Assembly (NCBI GenBank): GCA_963829085.1 | Contig: CAWHHJ010000005.1 | Span: 328,486-392,485, forward strand | Direction: 5' to 3' | Source of the DNA: PALSA-1004 sp963829085 | Lineage (GTDB): Bacteria > Pseudomonadota > Gammaproteobacteria > Burkholderiales > SG8-41 | DNA: 64,000 nucleotides | In this document: piece after piece, positions 17,417-27,132 of the stretch | Numbering within the stretch: the first letter of the stretch is position 1 | How the letters are laid out: each line of letters opens with the position of its first letter | The notes under the pieces: generated by a model | Database searches by the model: none | The model's input: the letters and a program-made list of their open reading frames with translations, nothing else | What the model was told of the DNA's origin: nothing | Made by a program: the position numbers and the translations under genes

Positions 17417-18391
17417 CTACTCGATCACCTTGTCAGCGCGCAACAAGATCGACTGCGGGATCGTCATGCCGAGCGCCTTCGCGGCCTTCATGTTGATGAC
17501 AAGCTCGAAAGTGGTGGGCTGCTCGATCGGCAGTTCGCCGGCTTTGGCACCCTTCAAGATGCGGTCCACGTATCCGGCCGACCGGCGCATGAGGTCACTG
17601 AGATTAGGTCCATAAGATAGCAGCGCCCCCGCCTCCGGGAAACGACTGAGCTCGTGGATCGTTGGCAAGTGCGCCTTTGTCGTCAGGTCTAGAAGCACCG
17701 CTCGATGCGCGAAGAAAATCGGATCCTCCACGACGTATAGCGCTTGAGCGTGCGCTTGGGTAATTTGCGCAAATGCCTGGCCGAGGTTTTGAGGCGTTCG
17801 GAGTGCGACGAAAGTTAAGTCGATGGATAAGGGTGGCGCGATCTTCTTTAAATCATCAACGACTCTAATGTGGAAAGGATGGTCTGGATTCCAGAGGACT
17901 GCGACCCGACTAAGCCGGGGGATTGCTTCTTTGAGTAGTTCGAGACGCTTGGCGTTAAGGTCGCTCGTCATCATCGAAAGTCCGGTCACATTACCGCCCG
18001 GATGCGCGAGACTCTTGACCAAGCCTGATCCAATTGGGTCGACAACGAGCGCCATCACGATTGGAATGGTTGAAGTTGCCCGCTTCGCCACTTGTGCCGT
18101 AACCGTACTATCCACCACGATGACACTAACCTTGCTCTTAATTGCAGCCGCAATTAAGTCAGGTACACGATCGTAATCGCCATCGGCTGATCGCCACTCC
18201 ACTAACAAGTTACGGCCTTCGACATATCCTGCGGCCGCGAGTCCGTCGCGGAATTGCTGCACCTCTTTACTGCTCCTCGAAAGCCCAACAAGCAAGACTG
18301 CGATGCTGCGCAGCGGCTGCTGGGCAAAACATGCGAGCGGTGCCATTGCACCGGCTGCTAACGCTAAGATACTTATTCGCCGCGTGATCAC
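17417..18391 (-). CDS. ABC-type solute-binding protein, PF04392 family (intact)
   Basis: Periplasmic binding component of the uncharacterised TrpX-like ABC class. 324 residues from a GTG at 18391 that overlaps the stop of the upstream paralogue (GTGA). The signal is ISILALAAGAMAPLACFAQQ. The two-lobe protein has IPIVMALVVDPIGSGLVKSL, LAHPGGNVTGLSMM, AVLWNPDHP and the constant end TAKALGMTIPQSILLRADKVIE in pieces. No permease or ATPase is nearby, so it is an orphan receptor. The overlap implies coupled translation. Ligand unknown. Confidence 0.85.
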   Translation of the reverse strand: MITRRISILALAAGAMAPLACFAQQPLRSIAVLLVGLSRSSKEVQQFRDGLAAAGYVEGRNLLVEWRSADGDYDRVPDLIAAAIKSKVSVIVVDSTVTAQVAKRATSTIPIVMALVVDPIGSGLVKSLAHPGGNVTGLSMMTSDLNAKRLELLKEAIPRLSRVAVLWNPDHPFHIRVVDDLKKIAPPLSIDLTFVALRTPQNLGQAFAQITQAHAQALYVVEDPIFFAHRAVLLDLTTKAHLPTIHELSRFPEAGALLSYGPNLSDLMRRSAGYVDRILKGAKAGELPIEQPTTFELVINMKAAKALGMTIPQSILLRADKVIE

Positions 18392-19376
18392 TCGATCACC
18401 CTGATCCGCGCGCAGCAAGCATCGACTGTGGGATGGTGAGGCCGAGCGCCTTGGCGGTCTTGAGGTTGATCACCAGCTCGAACTTGGTGGGCTGCTCGAC
18501 GGCAGATCGCCAGGTTTGGCGCCCTTGAGGATCTTGTCCACGTAGGTGGCGGCGCGCCGGTAGAAGTCGGGACGGTGGGCGCCATAGGTCAGAAGACCGC
18601 CAGCGTCCGCGAACGCAGAATCGTGATATATCGACGGCAGGCGGCTCTTTGCCGCAAGGCCCGCTATCTGTTTTATATTCGCACCGGTCACTGGGTCTGC
18701 CAGGGTGACAAGAGCGCCCGCGCCCGCCCTAATTGCGTCTTGGAGGCGCTTGGTCGAAATCGTTGGAGCTCCGCACTTCCAGCGAATGAAGCTGGATTCC
18801 TAGCTGCCGTGCTGGTTGTTGGATTTCGTTCCAATTGAATGTCGCGCTTACGCTCAGTGGATTCCAGAGCACAGCCACGCGGGAGAGCTTGGGGATGACT
18901 TCCTTGAGCAGCTCCAGCCGTTTTCCAGCCAGCTCGACGATCATTTGGGATAACCCTGTGACGTTGCCGCCGGACCGCGCCAAGCTCTCAACCAGCCCAC
19001 TCGCAACAGGGTCAGCCCCGCCCGCCATAACGATAGGGATAGAGCTCGTAGCTTTTTTGACAGCCAGAGTATCGGAAGTGGCGAAAGTGACGATGACGTC
19101 AACCTTGAGACCGACGAGATCGGCCGCGAGGTCAGGGAGGCGATCGTGTCTGCCCTCCGCATAGCGATACTCGATGCTGATGTTTTTTCCCTCAATCCAT
19201 CCGAGGTCGCGTAGACCGAGCCGGAATGCTTGGTACGAGGGCGCGTTAACCGAAGGCGAGGTTTGCGAGAACAGTCCTATCCGGCGAACTGTTGATGGCG
19301 CCTGCGCGCGTACCGCGCCCGCCGAAGCGAGCCCACCAGTGCCAAGCGCGATAATCAGCTTGCGACGATTGTTCAT
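18388..19376 (-). pseudogene. Solute-binding protein paralogue, two frameshifts
   Basis: The N-terminal frame from the ATG at 19376 runs to about 18760 (MNNRRKLIIALGTGGLASAG, EGKNISIEYRYAEGRHDRLP, SLARSGGNVTGLSQM, AVLWNPLSVSATF). The next part (ANIKQIAGLAAKSRLPSIYH, AATYVDKILKGAKPGDLP) is in a second frame, and the end (TAKALGLTIPQSM, RVIE) in a third. All parts are present and in order, so the breaks near 18760 and 18500 are small indels. The TGA at 18388-18390 overlaps the GTG of the downstream paralogue. Natural frameshifts or sequence errors are both possible. Confidence 0.7.
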
Positions 19377-19391
19377 TCCCATGCAAGACGG

Positions 19392-19401
19392 CCATTATGC
19401 C
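19392..19401 (-). promoter_or_regulatory. GGCATAATGG motif, likely -10 region
   Basis: On the minus strand, 16 bases before the ATG at 19376. Same motif as before the other paralogues; CATAAT fits a -10 box. Confidence 0.4.
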
Positions 19402-19589
19402 CACTTGTGACAAGGGCAGCAGTCCAGCGAACTTTTTGTGGCAGGCATGTACGGCGTGACGATCAAACGTTAAATTGAAAAGTAACAGGGACTGGCAGCT
19501 ATTGGCCGATGGTGCGCATAGCGCATCAAGCCGAAAAGCGGCCGCACGACTTCGAGCAAAGCGCCGAACGCGCGGCCGTGACGGCGCAG

Positions 19590-20204
19590 CTAGATTTCAG
19601 TCTGCTCCGAGATCTCGAGCGCGTCATCAACCTCGATTCCAAGGTATCGAACCGTGCTCTCCAACTTGCTATGGCCCAGCAGAAGCTGAACAGCCCGCAG
19701 GTTCTTCGTTCGCTTGTAGATCAGCGTGGCCTTGGTTCGGCGCATGGTGTGGGTGCCGTAGACAGTCGGATCAAGCCCTATGGTAGCGACCCACTGATGG
19801 ACGATCCGGGCGTATTGTCGCGTCGAGACGTGGGGCGATTTCGAGACGCGGCTCGGAAATAGACAGTGTTCCGACTTCAGTTTCGCCTTCTCAATCCAGG
19901 CGGAGACTGCATTTCTCGTCGGCTCGGTCAGTTCAAACTGCACGGGCCGCTGAGTCTTTTGCTGCACAACCATCGCTCGCGCCAGAATCTGATTGCCGTG
20001 GGTGATGTCGCGCACACGCAGATTTACGAGATCGCAAGCACGCAGCTTGCTGTCAATCGCGAGGTTGAACAATGCCAAATCTCGGGCCTGATGCGCGTTC
20101 TGAAGCTGAATCCGGATGGCCCAGATGTCCTTCGGCTTCAGCGGCGGCTTTTGGCCAACCAGCTTGCCTTTGTTCCAGGGTTCCCGTTGTTGAACTGATT
20201 GCAT
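19590..20204 (-). CDS. Small tyrosine recombinase (integrase)
   Basis: 204 residues from the ATG at 20204, chosen because AAGGAG ends six bases before it; a longer start at 20219 is in frame. The catalytic box is complete: Arg in SKLRACDLVNLRV, HTMRRTKATLIY (HxxR), LLGHSKLESTVRYLG with the His and the nucleophilic Tyr. There is no long N-terminal core-binding domain, as in FimB/FimE-size enzymes. It should cut and rejoin short specific sites. It lies about 10 kb to the right of the tRNA-Val scar, but a link is not shown. It is adjacent to an amidohydrolase gene. Confidence 0.85.
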   Translation of the reverse strand: MQSVQQREPWNKGKLVGQKPPLKPKDIWAIRIQLQNAHQARDLALFNLAIDSKLRACDLVNLRVRDITHGNQILARAMVVQQKTQRPVQFELTEPTRNAVSAWIEKAKLKSEHCLFPSRVSKSPHVSTRQYARIVHQWVATIGLDPTVYGTHTMRRTKATLIYKRTKNLRAVQLLLGHSKLESTVRYLGIEVDDALEISEQTEI

Positions 20205-20470
20205 GACAGACTCCTTCATTGTTGATCGGAGTCGGATTGTTCTACTTCTATGCAAAGGCAGCTTTTAGGTTGAATGCCGTATGCGTACAGTCGGCCAGAA
20301 GCAGTCCTTCGAACTCTCGCGAGCAAAGTTCAAGACGCAACTACCAGCGCCCGCCAATCACGCGGCAAAAACCTCCCGCTGCCTAGCACGTGAGGCGTCG
20401 CCTCGGTGGGGCTCGGCCGTTTGCCAAATGCTTAGGCGCCGACGATACTGCGGATTTGCATTCCAGACCC

Positions 20471-21916
20471 ATGACCGACATGCACATGATCCGTCGCCGC
20501 GCATTCGTCAAAGGCGGCGCGGTGCTCGCAGCGAGTGCATTGCTTCCTGCATGCACCACGGCGCAGCCGCAGGCCGGCGTAGGGGCCGGTCCGGCGGAAG
20601 GGCTGCCTGCCCGCGGCGAGTTCGTTGTTCGCGGCGCCACTGTGCTGACGATGGACCGTTCGATCGGCGATCTGCCGCGCGGTGACGTGTATGTGCGAGA
20701 CGGCATGATTGTCGCGGTTGCGCCGCAAATCGCGACAGGAGCGAGCACGATCGACGGCCGCGGCACGATTTGTATGCCCGGTTTCGTCGACACGCATTGG
20801 CACCTCTGGACGACCGTCTGCCGCGAGATGATCGTGTTCGACGATCCAAAGCGCGGCTACTATGAGGTGACGAACGCGGTCGGCAGACATTACACGCCCG
20901 AGGACGCCTATCGCAGCGTTCGTCTCGGCCTTGCAGAAGCGCTAAGCGCCGGTGCGACGACGGTGCACAATTGGGCGCACAACATCCGCTCGCCCGCGCA
21001 GGCGGACGCCGAGTTGCGCGCGATGCGCGACGTGGGTGTACGCGGCCGACTTGCCTATGGCACGCCTCAGGGCTATCCCGACGAGCAGCCAATGGACCTC
21101 GAGGGACTCGCGCGCATCCACCGGCAGTGGATGCCCAACGACGGCATGCTGAGTCTGGGCATCTGCTCGCGCAACGTCGGCGATACGACGAACCCGCTCC
21201 GCGGCAATACATCAGTCGAAACGGCGCGCATCGATTGGGGCGGCGCCCGCGCGCTGGGCGTGCCCATCACGATGCATACGTCGGGACCGACGCCCATCAA
21301 GCTGCTGGAAGACTCGAAACTGCTCGGCCCCGATGTGCAGCTCGTGCATCCGCTGCTTACGACGGCGGAAGAGCGCCGCATCATGAAAGAGCGCGGCGTG
21401 AGCTACAGCACTTCACCCACGAGCGAGTCGCGGCGCCCGGCGAGCGCGGGCGTGATACAACTTGGCGAGCTGCTCGAGGCCGGCGTTAAGGTGAGTCTAT
21501 CCATCGACAACACGGGCAGCTTCGCATGCGATTACTTCCAATGCATGCGCACGCTGTACAGCCTGCACGAGCATCGCATCGGCTCGCGCATTCCGCTCAC
21601 TGCCCGGCGACTCGTCCAGCTCGCCACGATCGACGGAGCGGTCGACCTCGGCATCGCGGACCGAACCGGCTCTCTGACACCGGGCAAGCGCGCTGACCTC
21701 ATCCTCGTGCGGACCGGCGACGTCAACATGGGCCCCGCAGGCGAGCCGTATCAGGCGCTCGTCTGGTTCGGTCAGACGCGCAACATCGATACAGTCGTGG
21801 TCGACGGTCGCATCCTCAGAAGAGGCGGCGCTTTTACAGCGCTTGATTATGAGCAGGTGCTGAAGCAGGCGGCGGAGTGCGCGGCATCTTTACGCGCGCG
21901 GGCAAACTGGGTGTAA
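20471..21916 (+). CDS. Amidohydrolase with Tat-like export signal
   Basis: 481 residues. The N-terminus HMIRRRAFVKGGAVLAASAL is a twin-arginine-type signal ending near ALLPAC, a possible lipobox. The mature part is a metal-dependent TIM-barrel hydrolase of the cytosine/guanine deaminase-AtzA branch: DTHWHLW (HxH), MHTSG, QLVHP and SLSIDNTGS give three His and an Asp, and the closing LTPGKRADLILVRT is typical. It probably deaminates or hydrolyses a heterocyclic or amide substrate in the periplasm. ATG codons also occur at 20480 and 20486; the first is used. No cognate pathway genes adjoin it. Confidence 0.8.
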   Translation: MTDMHMIRRRAFVKGGAVLAASALLPACTTAQPQAGVGAGPAEGLPARGEFVVRGATVLTMDRSIGDLPRGDVYVRDGMIVAVAPQIATGASTIDGRGTICMPGFVDTHWHLWTTVCREMIVFDDPKRGYYEVTNAVGRHYTPEDAYRSVRLGLAEALSAGATTVHNWAHNIRSPAQADAELRAMRDVGVRGRLAYGTPQGYPDEQPMDLEGLARIHRQWMPNDGMLSLGICSRNVGDTTNPLRGNTSVETARIDWGGARALGVPITMHTSGPTPIKLLEDSKLLGPDVQLVHPLLTTAEERRIMKERGVSYSTSPTSESRRPASAGVIQLGELLEAGVKVSLSIDNTGSFACDYFQCMRTLYSLHEHRIGSRIPLTARRLVQLATIDGAVDLGIADRTGSLTPGKRADLILVRTGDVNMGPAGEPYQALVWFGQTRNIDTVVVDGRILRRGGAFTALDYEQVLKQAAECAASLRARANWV

Positions 21917-22070
21917 GGGTCAGCCGGGCGCGTGCTTTGTGTCTGGCTCGCGTGCGGCGCCGTTCGCTGTCCGCTGCCAGCACGGGCCGTCGCGCAGTCG
22001 TTGTGTCCTGATGCTGCGCTAGACCGCTTAGTGCCGCTTCGCATCGGCGTGCAACCGATCAGTGACCGTC

Positions 22071-22115
22071 GCAAACCGGCCACAACCGGTCGCCCGCAGT
22101 TACATTTGCTTTTCG
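22071..22115 (+). repeat. Upstream element R1 of the solute-binding protein genes
   Basis: GCAAACCGGCCACAACCGGT then CGCCCGCAGTTACATTTGCT. Ends 87 bases before the start codon of the downstream gene. Matches R2-R4. Contains the imperfect palindrome CCGG-CCACAA-CCGG. Confidence 0.55.
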
Positions 22116-22175
22116 TAACGAACGACCATAAAAGCCCCCTAGAGAACTTGCCGGCGGGCCTTTCCTTATGTACGC

Positions 22176-22184
22176 GCATAATGG
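22176..22184 (+). promoter_or_regulatory. GCATAATGG motif, likely -10 region
   Basis: 18 bases before the ATG at 22202; followed by GGGGGAGG, a strong ribosome site. Shared with the other paralogues. Confidence 0.45.
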
Positions 22185-22201
22185 GCAGCAAGGGGGAGGA
22201 A

Positions 22202-23185
22202 ATGAACAGCCGCCGCAAATTGATTGTTGCACTCGCCGCGGGTGCGTTCGCAGTATCACTCACGTCGTTCGCACAGGAGCGACGCCGACTCTGGCGCATC
22301 GGCATTTTGTGGGATAGTCCTGCCGTGCTTCCCGATGCCATCGAGGCTTTCCGCCAAGGGCTTCGCGACCTGGGTTACGTGGAAGGCCGGAACATCGTCA
22401 TCGAATATCGGTGGGCGGAAGGCAAGCCGGAGCGGATGCGCGAGCTTGCGGAGGAACTGGTCCGACTCAGGGTGGATGTCATCGTTGCTCCGAGTTCCGT
22501 TTACACCGAGGCGGCGAAGCGAGCGACCGCGACGATTCCCATAATATTCTTGGTCCACGCGGACGCAATCGGCAGCGGACACGTGGCCAACCTCGTGCGG
22601 CCTGGCGGCAATATCACGGGCCTCACCATCATGAGGACTGAAACAAACGTCAAAAGCCTGGAGTCGCTCAAGGACACCATTCCCGGACTCTCGCGCGTTG
22701 CGGTTATCTTTGACCCCGCCACGCCTTCGCATAGGGTGGGCTTGAAGGCCGTCGAGGTCGCAGCCCCCGCACTGGGACTGCGGATTCAACCTGTCGGCGT
22801 GCGCAGCGCGTCGGAGTTTGCCGGCGCCTTTTCGGCCATTGTTCAGGAACGTGCCGGCGCGGTTCTGGTGCTTAACACGCCCATATTCGTTGCCGGGGCA
22901 AAACCGCTCGCGGAACTCGCGCTGATGCACAAACTGCCTTCGCTGTTTGGTGCGAGGACACAAGTGGAGGCCGGAGGACTCATGAGCTTCGGGCCTGACT
23001 ATGCAGATCAGTGGCGCCGCGGCGCCATCTATGTGGACAAAATCCTTAAAGGTGCAAAACCCGCTGACCTGGAGGTCCAGCAACCCACGAAGTTCGAGCT
23101 GACCATCAACATGAAAACTGCCAAGGCCCTCGGCCTCAAGATCCCCAATTCGATTCTATTGCGTGCTGACAAGGTGATTGAGTGA
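22202..23185 (+). CDS. ABC-type solute-binding protein, PF04392 family (intact)
   Basis: 327 residues, normal length. The ATG at 22202 follows GGGGGAGGAA; the longer open frame upstream is non-coding. The signal is KLIVALAAGAFAVSLTSFAQ. Hallmarks: DLGYVEGRNIVIEYRWAEGK, IPIIFLVHADAIGSGHVANL, VRPGGNITGLTIMR, RRGAIYVDKILKGAKPADLE and the end TAKALGLKIPNSILLRADKVIE in pieces. Its stop overlaps the GTG of the next paralogue (GTGA), as in the minus-strand pair at 18388. It is an orphan periplasmic receptor without permease; the ligand is unknown. Confidence 0.87.
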   Translation: MNSRRKLIVALAAGAFAVSLTSFAQERRRLWRIGILWDSPAVLPDAIEAFRQGLRDLGYVEGRNIVIEYRWAEGKPERMRELAEELVRLRVDVIVAPSSVYTEAAKRATATIPIIFLVHADAIGSGHVANLVRPGGNITGLTIMRTETNVKSLESLKDTIPGLSRVAVIFDPATPSHRVGLKAVEVAAPALGLRIQPVGVRSASEFAGAFSAIVQERAGAVLVLNTPIFVAGAKPLAELALMHKLPSLFGARTQVEAGGLMSFGPDYADQWRRGAIYVDKILKGAKPADLEVQQPTKFELTINMKTAKALGLKIPNSILLRADKVIE

Positions 23186-24160
23186 ACCGTCGCCGCAAAT
23201 TAATCGTTGCATTAAGTGCCGGTGCGTTTGCTGCACCGCTGGACTTATTTGCACAACAGCGGAGCAAGGTGTGGCGTATCGGTGTTTTAGTTCCAGGCTC
23301 TGCATCCGCTTGGGCACCAATGGTGGAGGCGTTGCGATCCGGCTTAGATCGAGCTCGGTTACATTGAGGGCAAGAACATCAACATCGAATATCGATCGGC
23401 CGAGGACCAATATGACCAACTTCCAAAACTCGCTAACGATCTCGTTCGGCTGAAAGTAGATGTAATCGTCAGCAACGCGACGTCGGGAGTCGGTGCCGCC
23501 CGACGAGCGACTACATCTATCCCGATAGTCATGGGAGCGATTGGTGATCCGGTTGCATCCGGATTTGTTACCAATCTGTCGCGCCCGGGAGCAAACATTA
23601 CCGGATTAACATTTTTCGGCAAAGAAATCGCAGTTAAGCGCCTTGAACTATTGAAGGAGGCTTCGCCGGGCCTAACGCATGTGGCGTTCTTGAAAGATCG
23701 CACGATTCCATCCGATTATTTAACCGCAATGGATCGCGCAGCGCTTGCTATGAAAATGGTGCTCGAGCCAGTCAACCTAGATAGTCCGGACAAGCTTGAA
23801 AGCGCTATCGCGGAGCTTGCGAAAAGACACGTAGGCGGCATCGTGGCGATGGAGACGCCGTTGCTGATATCCATCGGTAAACGAATGGGAGCGGCAGCAT
23901 TGAAGCATCGAATTGCCGCGATTGGCTTCAAGGAAGTTGCGCAGGGCGGCGGTCTCATTGCTTATGGACCGAACATTGTTGAAATGTGGCGCCGCGCAGC
24001 TACGTACGTCGACAAGATACTCAACGGAGCAAAGCCCGGCGATTTGCCGATTGAACAAGCGAGCAGGTTTGAACTTGTAGTAAACAAAAGCACCGCTACC
24101 GCTCTCGGCATCAAGATCCCCGATTCCATACTCTTACGCGCTGATAAGGCGATTGAGTAG
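23182..24160 (+). pseudogene. Solute-binding protein paralogue, one frameshift
   Basis: Begins GTG at 23182 inside the previous stop: NRRRKLIVALSAGAFAAPLD with signal and RIGVLVPGSASAW. Near 23350 the frame slips by one base, and the protein resumes as YIEGKNINIEYRSAEDQY, SIPIVMGAIGDPVASGF, SRPGANITGLTFFG, AATYVDKILNGAKPGDLPIE and ends normally at 24160. Apart from the single insertion the gene is complete, so it is either very recently inactivated or mis-sequenced. Confidence 0.75.
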
Positions 24161-24207
24161 TGCCTCAAATGGCCACTCTCGACAAATCCTTATGACCGCT
24201 CTGGGTC

Positions 24208-25801
24208 GAGGCTGTGTGGAAACTCGACTCCAGCTACCTGTACTATGATTATGCATCGCGTTGCTGGAGCGGAGCATGGGCCGATACATCGATGGCCAAG
24301 ACCGAACGCAAAGTGTCCTGTTTCCCGAGCGACTGGATGACTGGATCGATGAAGATAATCCGGTGCGTGCGGTCGACGTGTTCGTTGAGGAACTGGATCT
24401 GGGGCGCTTGGGCTTCGAGCGGGCGCAGCCTGCTGAGACAGGGCGCCCGGCCTATCACCCGGCGACACTCCTCAAGATTTACATCTACGGCTACCTAAAC
24501 CGCGTCCAATCCAGCCGGCGGCTTGAGCGTGAAGCTCAGCGCAATGTCGAGTTGATCTGGCTGACCGGCCGGTTGATGCCCGACTTCAAGACGATCGCGG
24601 ATTTCCGCAAGGACAACGGCGAGGCGATCCGCAATGCGTGCCGCGAGTTCGTTCTGCTGTGTCGGGGATTGGGCCTGTTCAAGGAGGCCGCGGTGGCGAT
24701 CGACGGCAGCAAGTTCAAAGCAGTTAACAACCGCGACAAGAACTTTACCGATCGCAAGATCACAGCGAGGCTGCAGCAACTGGACGACAGCGTGAACCGC
24801 TACCTTACTGAACTGGACCGAGCTGATCGTGACCCGAGCCTTGTGCCGGAAGCTCGCGTCGAACATCTGAAGGAGAAGTTGGCGACGGTGAAGGCGCAGA
24901 TGCAGAAGCTGCGTCAAATCGAGCAGCAGCTAAATGCAGCGCCCGATCGGCAGGTCTCTCTGACCGATCCAGACGCTCGGTCCATGGCCACCAGTGGCAG
25001 AGGCACAGGCGTTGTCGGCTATAACGTTCAGACCGCCGTGGATCTACAGAATCATCTCATCGTGTCGCATGAGGTCGTCAACGTCGGGCACGATCGCACT
25101 CAATTGGCTCACATGGCGACGCGGGCAAAGGAAGCCATCGGGCAGCAGATCACCGTGCTCGCTGACCGCGGCTACTTCAAAGGTGAGGAGATCCTGCGCT
25201 GTAGCGAAGACGGAATCGTCCCATTGGTGCCCAAGCCGCAAACCTCCAACAATAAGGCAGCGGGACTGTTTGATAGAAGCGACTTCGTCTATGTTCAACG
25301 CGATGACGAGTATGTGTGTCCCGCCGGCAAACGTGCGATCCATCGCCTAACGAGGGTTGAAGGCGGACTAATGCTTCGCAAGTATTGGTCATCCACCTGT
25401 CCGCAGTGTCCGCTGAAGCCCAAATGCACCACCGGCAAGAATCGTCGCATTACGCGCTGGGAGCATGAGGGTGTGCTCGAGCTGATGCAGCTGCGGTTGA
25501 ATCAGCGTCCCAAGGCCGCGCGGGAGCGACGACAGACCGTCGAGCATCCGTTCGGCACGCTTAAAGCATGGATGGGCGCCACACACTTCCTGACACGCAC
25601 GCTACCAAATGTGCGAACGGAGATGAGCTTGCACGTGTTGGCCTACAACATGAAGCGAATGATCAGTCTCATTGGAATCGCCTCGCTGATAGAGGCGATG
25701 CGGGCGTTCTAACGCCCGCGGCCGTCTTGTTCAAAAACACCGCGGCGTTCGTCCGTCGGGCTTAGTAGGCCCACTGCCGCGGCGCCTTTCCACACAGCCT
25801 C
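24208..25801 (+). mobile_element. Insertion sequence of the IS1182 type, complete
   Basis: 1594 bases bounded by a perfect 15-base inverted repeat: GAGGCTGTGTGGAAA at the left (24208-24222) and its complement TTTCCACACAGCCTC at the right (25787-25801). The four bases GGTC lie directly outside both ends (24204-24207 and 25802-25805) and look like a target duplication. One intact transposase gene fills the element. It sits in the gap between two solute-binding protein genes and disrupts none. Confidence 0.8.
24276..25712 (+). CDS. IS1182-family transposase
   Basis: 478 residues from the ATG at 24276 (GGAGCGGAGC upstream). N-terminal domain: FPERLDDWIDEDNPVRAVD and YHPATLLKIYIYGYLNRVQS. RNase-H-like catalytic core: first Asp in AVAIDGSKFKAVN, second in TVLADRGYF, and Glu in TVEHPFGTLKAWMG. 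A Cys cluster, CPQCPLKPKC, is typical of the family. All catalytic residues are present and the frame is intact, so the element may still move. Confidence 0.92.
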   Translation: MGRYIDGQDRTQSVLFPERLDDWIDEDNPVRAVDVFVEELDLGRLGFERAQPAETGRPAYHPATLLKIYIYGYLNRVQSSRRLEREAQRNVELIWLTGRLMPDFKTIADFRKDNGEAIRNACREFVLLCRGLGLFKEAAVAIDGSKFKAVNNRDKNFTDRKITARLQQLDDSVNRYLTELDRADRDPSLVPEARVEHLKEKLATVKAQMQKLRQIEQQLNAAPDRQVSLTDPDARSMATSGRGTGVVGYNVQTAVDLQNHLIVSHEVVNVGHDRTQLAHMATRAKEAIGQQITVLADRGYFKGEEILRCSEDGIVPLVPKPQTSNNKAAGLFDRSDFVYVQRDDEYVCPAGKRAIHRLTRVEGGLMLRKYWSSTCPQCPLKPKCTTGKNRRITRWEHEGVLELMQLRLNQRPKAARERRQTVEHPFGTLKAWMGATHFLTRTLPNVRTEMSLHVLAYNMKRMISLIGIASLIEAMRAF

Positions 25802-26062
25802 GGTCGCCAGCAGTCGATCAGGGTGGACGGCAACGGCGACAACCGGACAGCGAGGATTAGCTCCGGCAATGATTGCTGCTCGGCCGAAGCGTCAGTTGGA
25901 AGCCCCCAGTCCACCTGCAAGCAGACGCTTAGCAGGCGGTGATTCCTGGCGCACCGATGGCGTAAATAGGTCACAATGATTGCGTGCGGCACAAAGCTTC
26001 CGAATGTCGAACCTCTAGCGTAGTTTTACATTGCGATTTGGAAGGGACCCGGGTGGAATCAC

Positions 26063-27043
26063 ATGATTAAGCGGCGGGAGATTTTAATTGCGCTTGGTGC
26101 GGACGCTCTTGCGGCACCACTTTTTGTATTCGCGCAACAGCGAGAGAAAATTTGGCGCATCGGTCTCTTTCACGTTGGACTCGACCATGTTCCGCCAGCG
26201 CTCGACGGCCTCAAGGAGGGACTCAAGGCGCTCGGTTACGAAGAAGGTAAAAATATTACTTACGATTTTCGCAATCTCGCCGATATGAAAGCCGCAAGAA
26301 CCACTGTTGGGGAATTCGTTCGCAACAAAGTTGATCTAATCGTCGCATTCGAGAATCTACCTATACAGGCCGCCAAAGATGCTACTGCCGAAATCCCCAT
26401 AATCATGCTTAACCTTAGTGATGCGGTTGCCGATGGCTTCGTAAAAAGCCTAGCGCGACCCGGGGGAAACATTACTGGATTTACCGCCTCGGGAGAAATG
26501 CCCGCGAAGGAGCTTGAGCTGCTCAAGGAATTTATTCCATCGCTCAAGCGTCCGCTGCTGCTGTTCGCGGACGATGATCCGGCATCGTTACGCTGGGTCG
26601 ATCATGCGCGCCGAGCGGCACAGGTAATGAATTTGCAGCCTGTCGAGCGTCAAGCAAAGCGCGCGGTCGACGTTCAGCGCATCTTTTCCCAGCTCAAGCC
26701 GGGCGAAGTCGACAGCGTGTTCATTTGCTCGCCGCATCTGCGAATTGAATTTCACGGGTTGATCCTCGATGAAGCCTCCAAGCTGCGCATACCGTTAGTC
26801 GGATATCGCGCGGGATGGGTGGAACGCGGCGCATTATTTTCTTATAGCCCCGATGTTCGCGCCGTCGGTCGGCTAGATATGGCGCGTCAGGCGGCCAAGA
26901 TTCTGAAAGGTGCGAAACCCGCAGATCTGCCAGTCGAACAAATCTCGCAGTTGGAACTGGTGATTAACAAAAAAACCGCCACCGCCCTTGGCATCAAGAT
27001 TCCCAATTCAATTCTGCTTCGGGCGACCAAGGTCATCGAGTAA
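26063..27043 (+). CDS. ABC-type solute-binding protein, PF04392 family (intact, divergent)
   Basis: 326 residues from the ATG at 26063 after GGGTGGAATC. The signal is ILIALGADALAAPLFVFAQQ. Conserved parts: KALGYEEGKNITYDF, IPIIMLNLSDAVADGF, LARPGGNITGFTASGE, AKILKGAKPADLPVEQ and TATALGIKIPNSILLRATKV. The middle (SLKRPLLLFADDDPASLRW) is less like the other copies, so the ligand may differ. It lacks the GCATAATGG motif of its neighbours. It is the first gene after the insertion sequence, and no transport partners are seen. Confidence 0.86.
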   Translation: MIKRREILIALGADALAAPLFVFAQQREKIWRIGLFHVGLDHVPPALDGLKEGLKALGYEEGKNITYDFRNLADMKAARTTVGEFVRNKVDLIVAFENLPIQAAKDATAEIPIIMLNLSDAVADGFVKSLARPGGNITGFTASGEMPAKELELLKEFIPSLKRPLLLFADDDPASLRWVDHARRAAQVMNLQPVERQAKRAVDVQRIFSQLKPGEVDSVFICSPHLRIEFHGLILDEASKLRIPLVGYRAGWVERGALFSYSPDVRAVGRLDMARQAAKILKGAKPADLPVEQISQLELVINKKTATALGIKIPNSILLRATKVIE

Positions 27044-27103
27044 GACAGACGTCTGAGTTGGAGGACGTACGCTGGCTGCTTCGAGTCGGTTTCCGCCCTC
27101 GCA

Positions 27104-27112
27104 GCATAATGG
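27104..27112 (+). promoter_or_regulatory. GCATAATGG motif, likely -10 region
   Basis: 21 bases before the ATG at 27133; CATAAT fits a -10 box, and GGAGGCGGT follows as ribosome site. Confidence 0.45.
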
Positions 27113-27132
27113 GCGCCAACACTGGAGGCGGT

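Noticed and set aside
8419..20204. A prophage or complete integrative element between the tRNA scar and the integrase
   Set aside because: No structural, replication, transfer or second attachment sequence is present; only scattered remnants.
20508..21212. 234-codon reverse frame opposite the amidohydrolase
   Set aside because: Arg/Ser-rich antisense composition, overlapping a gene with clear metal ligands.
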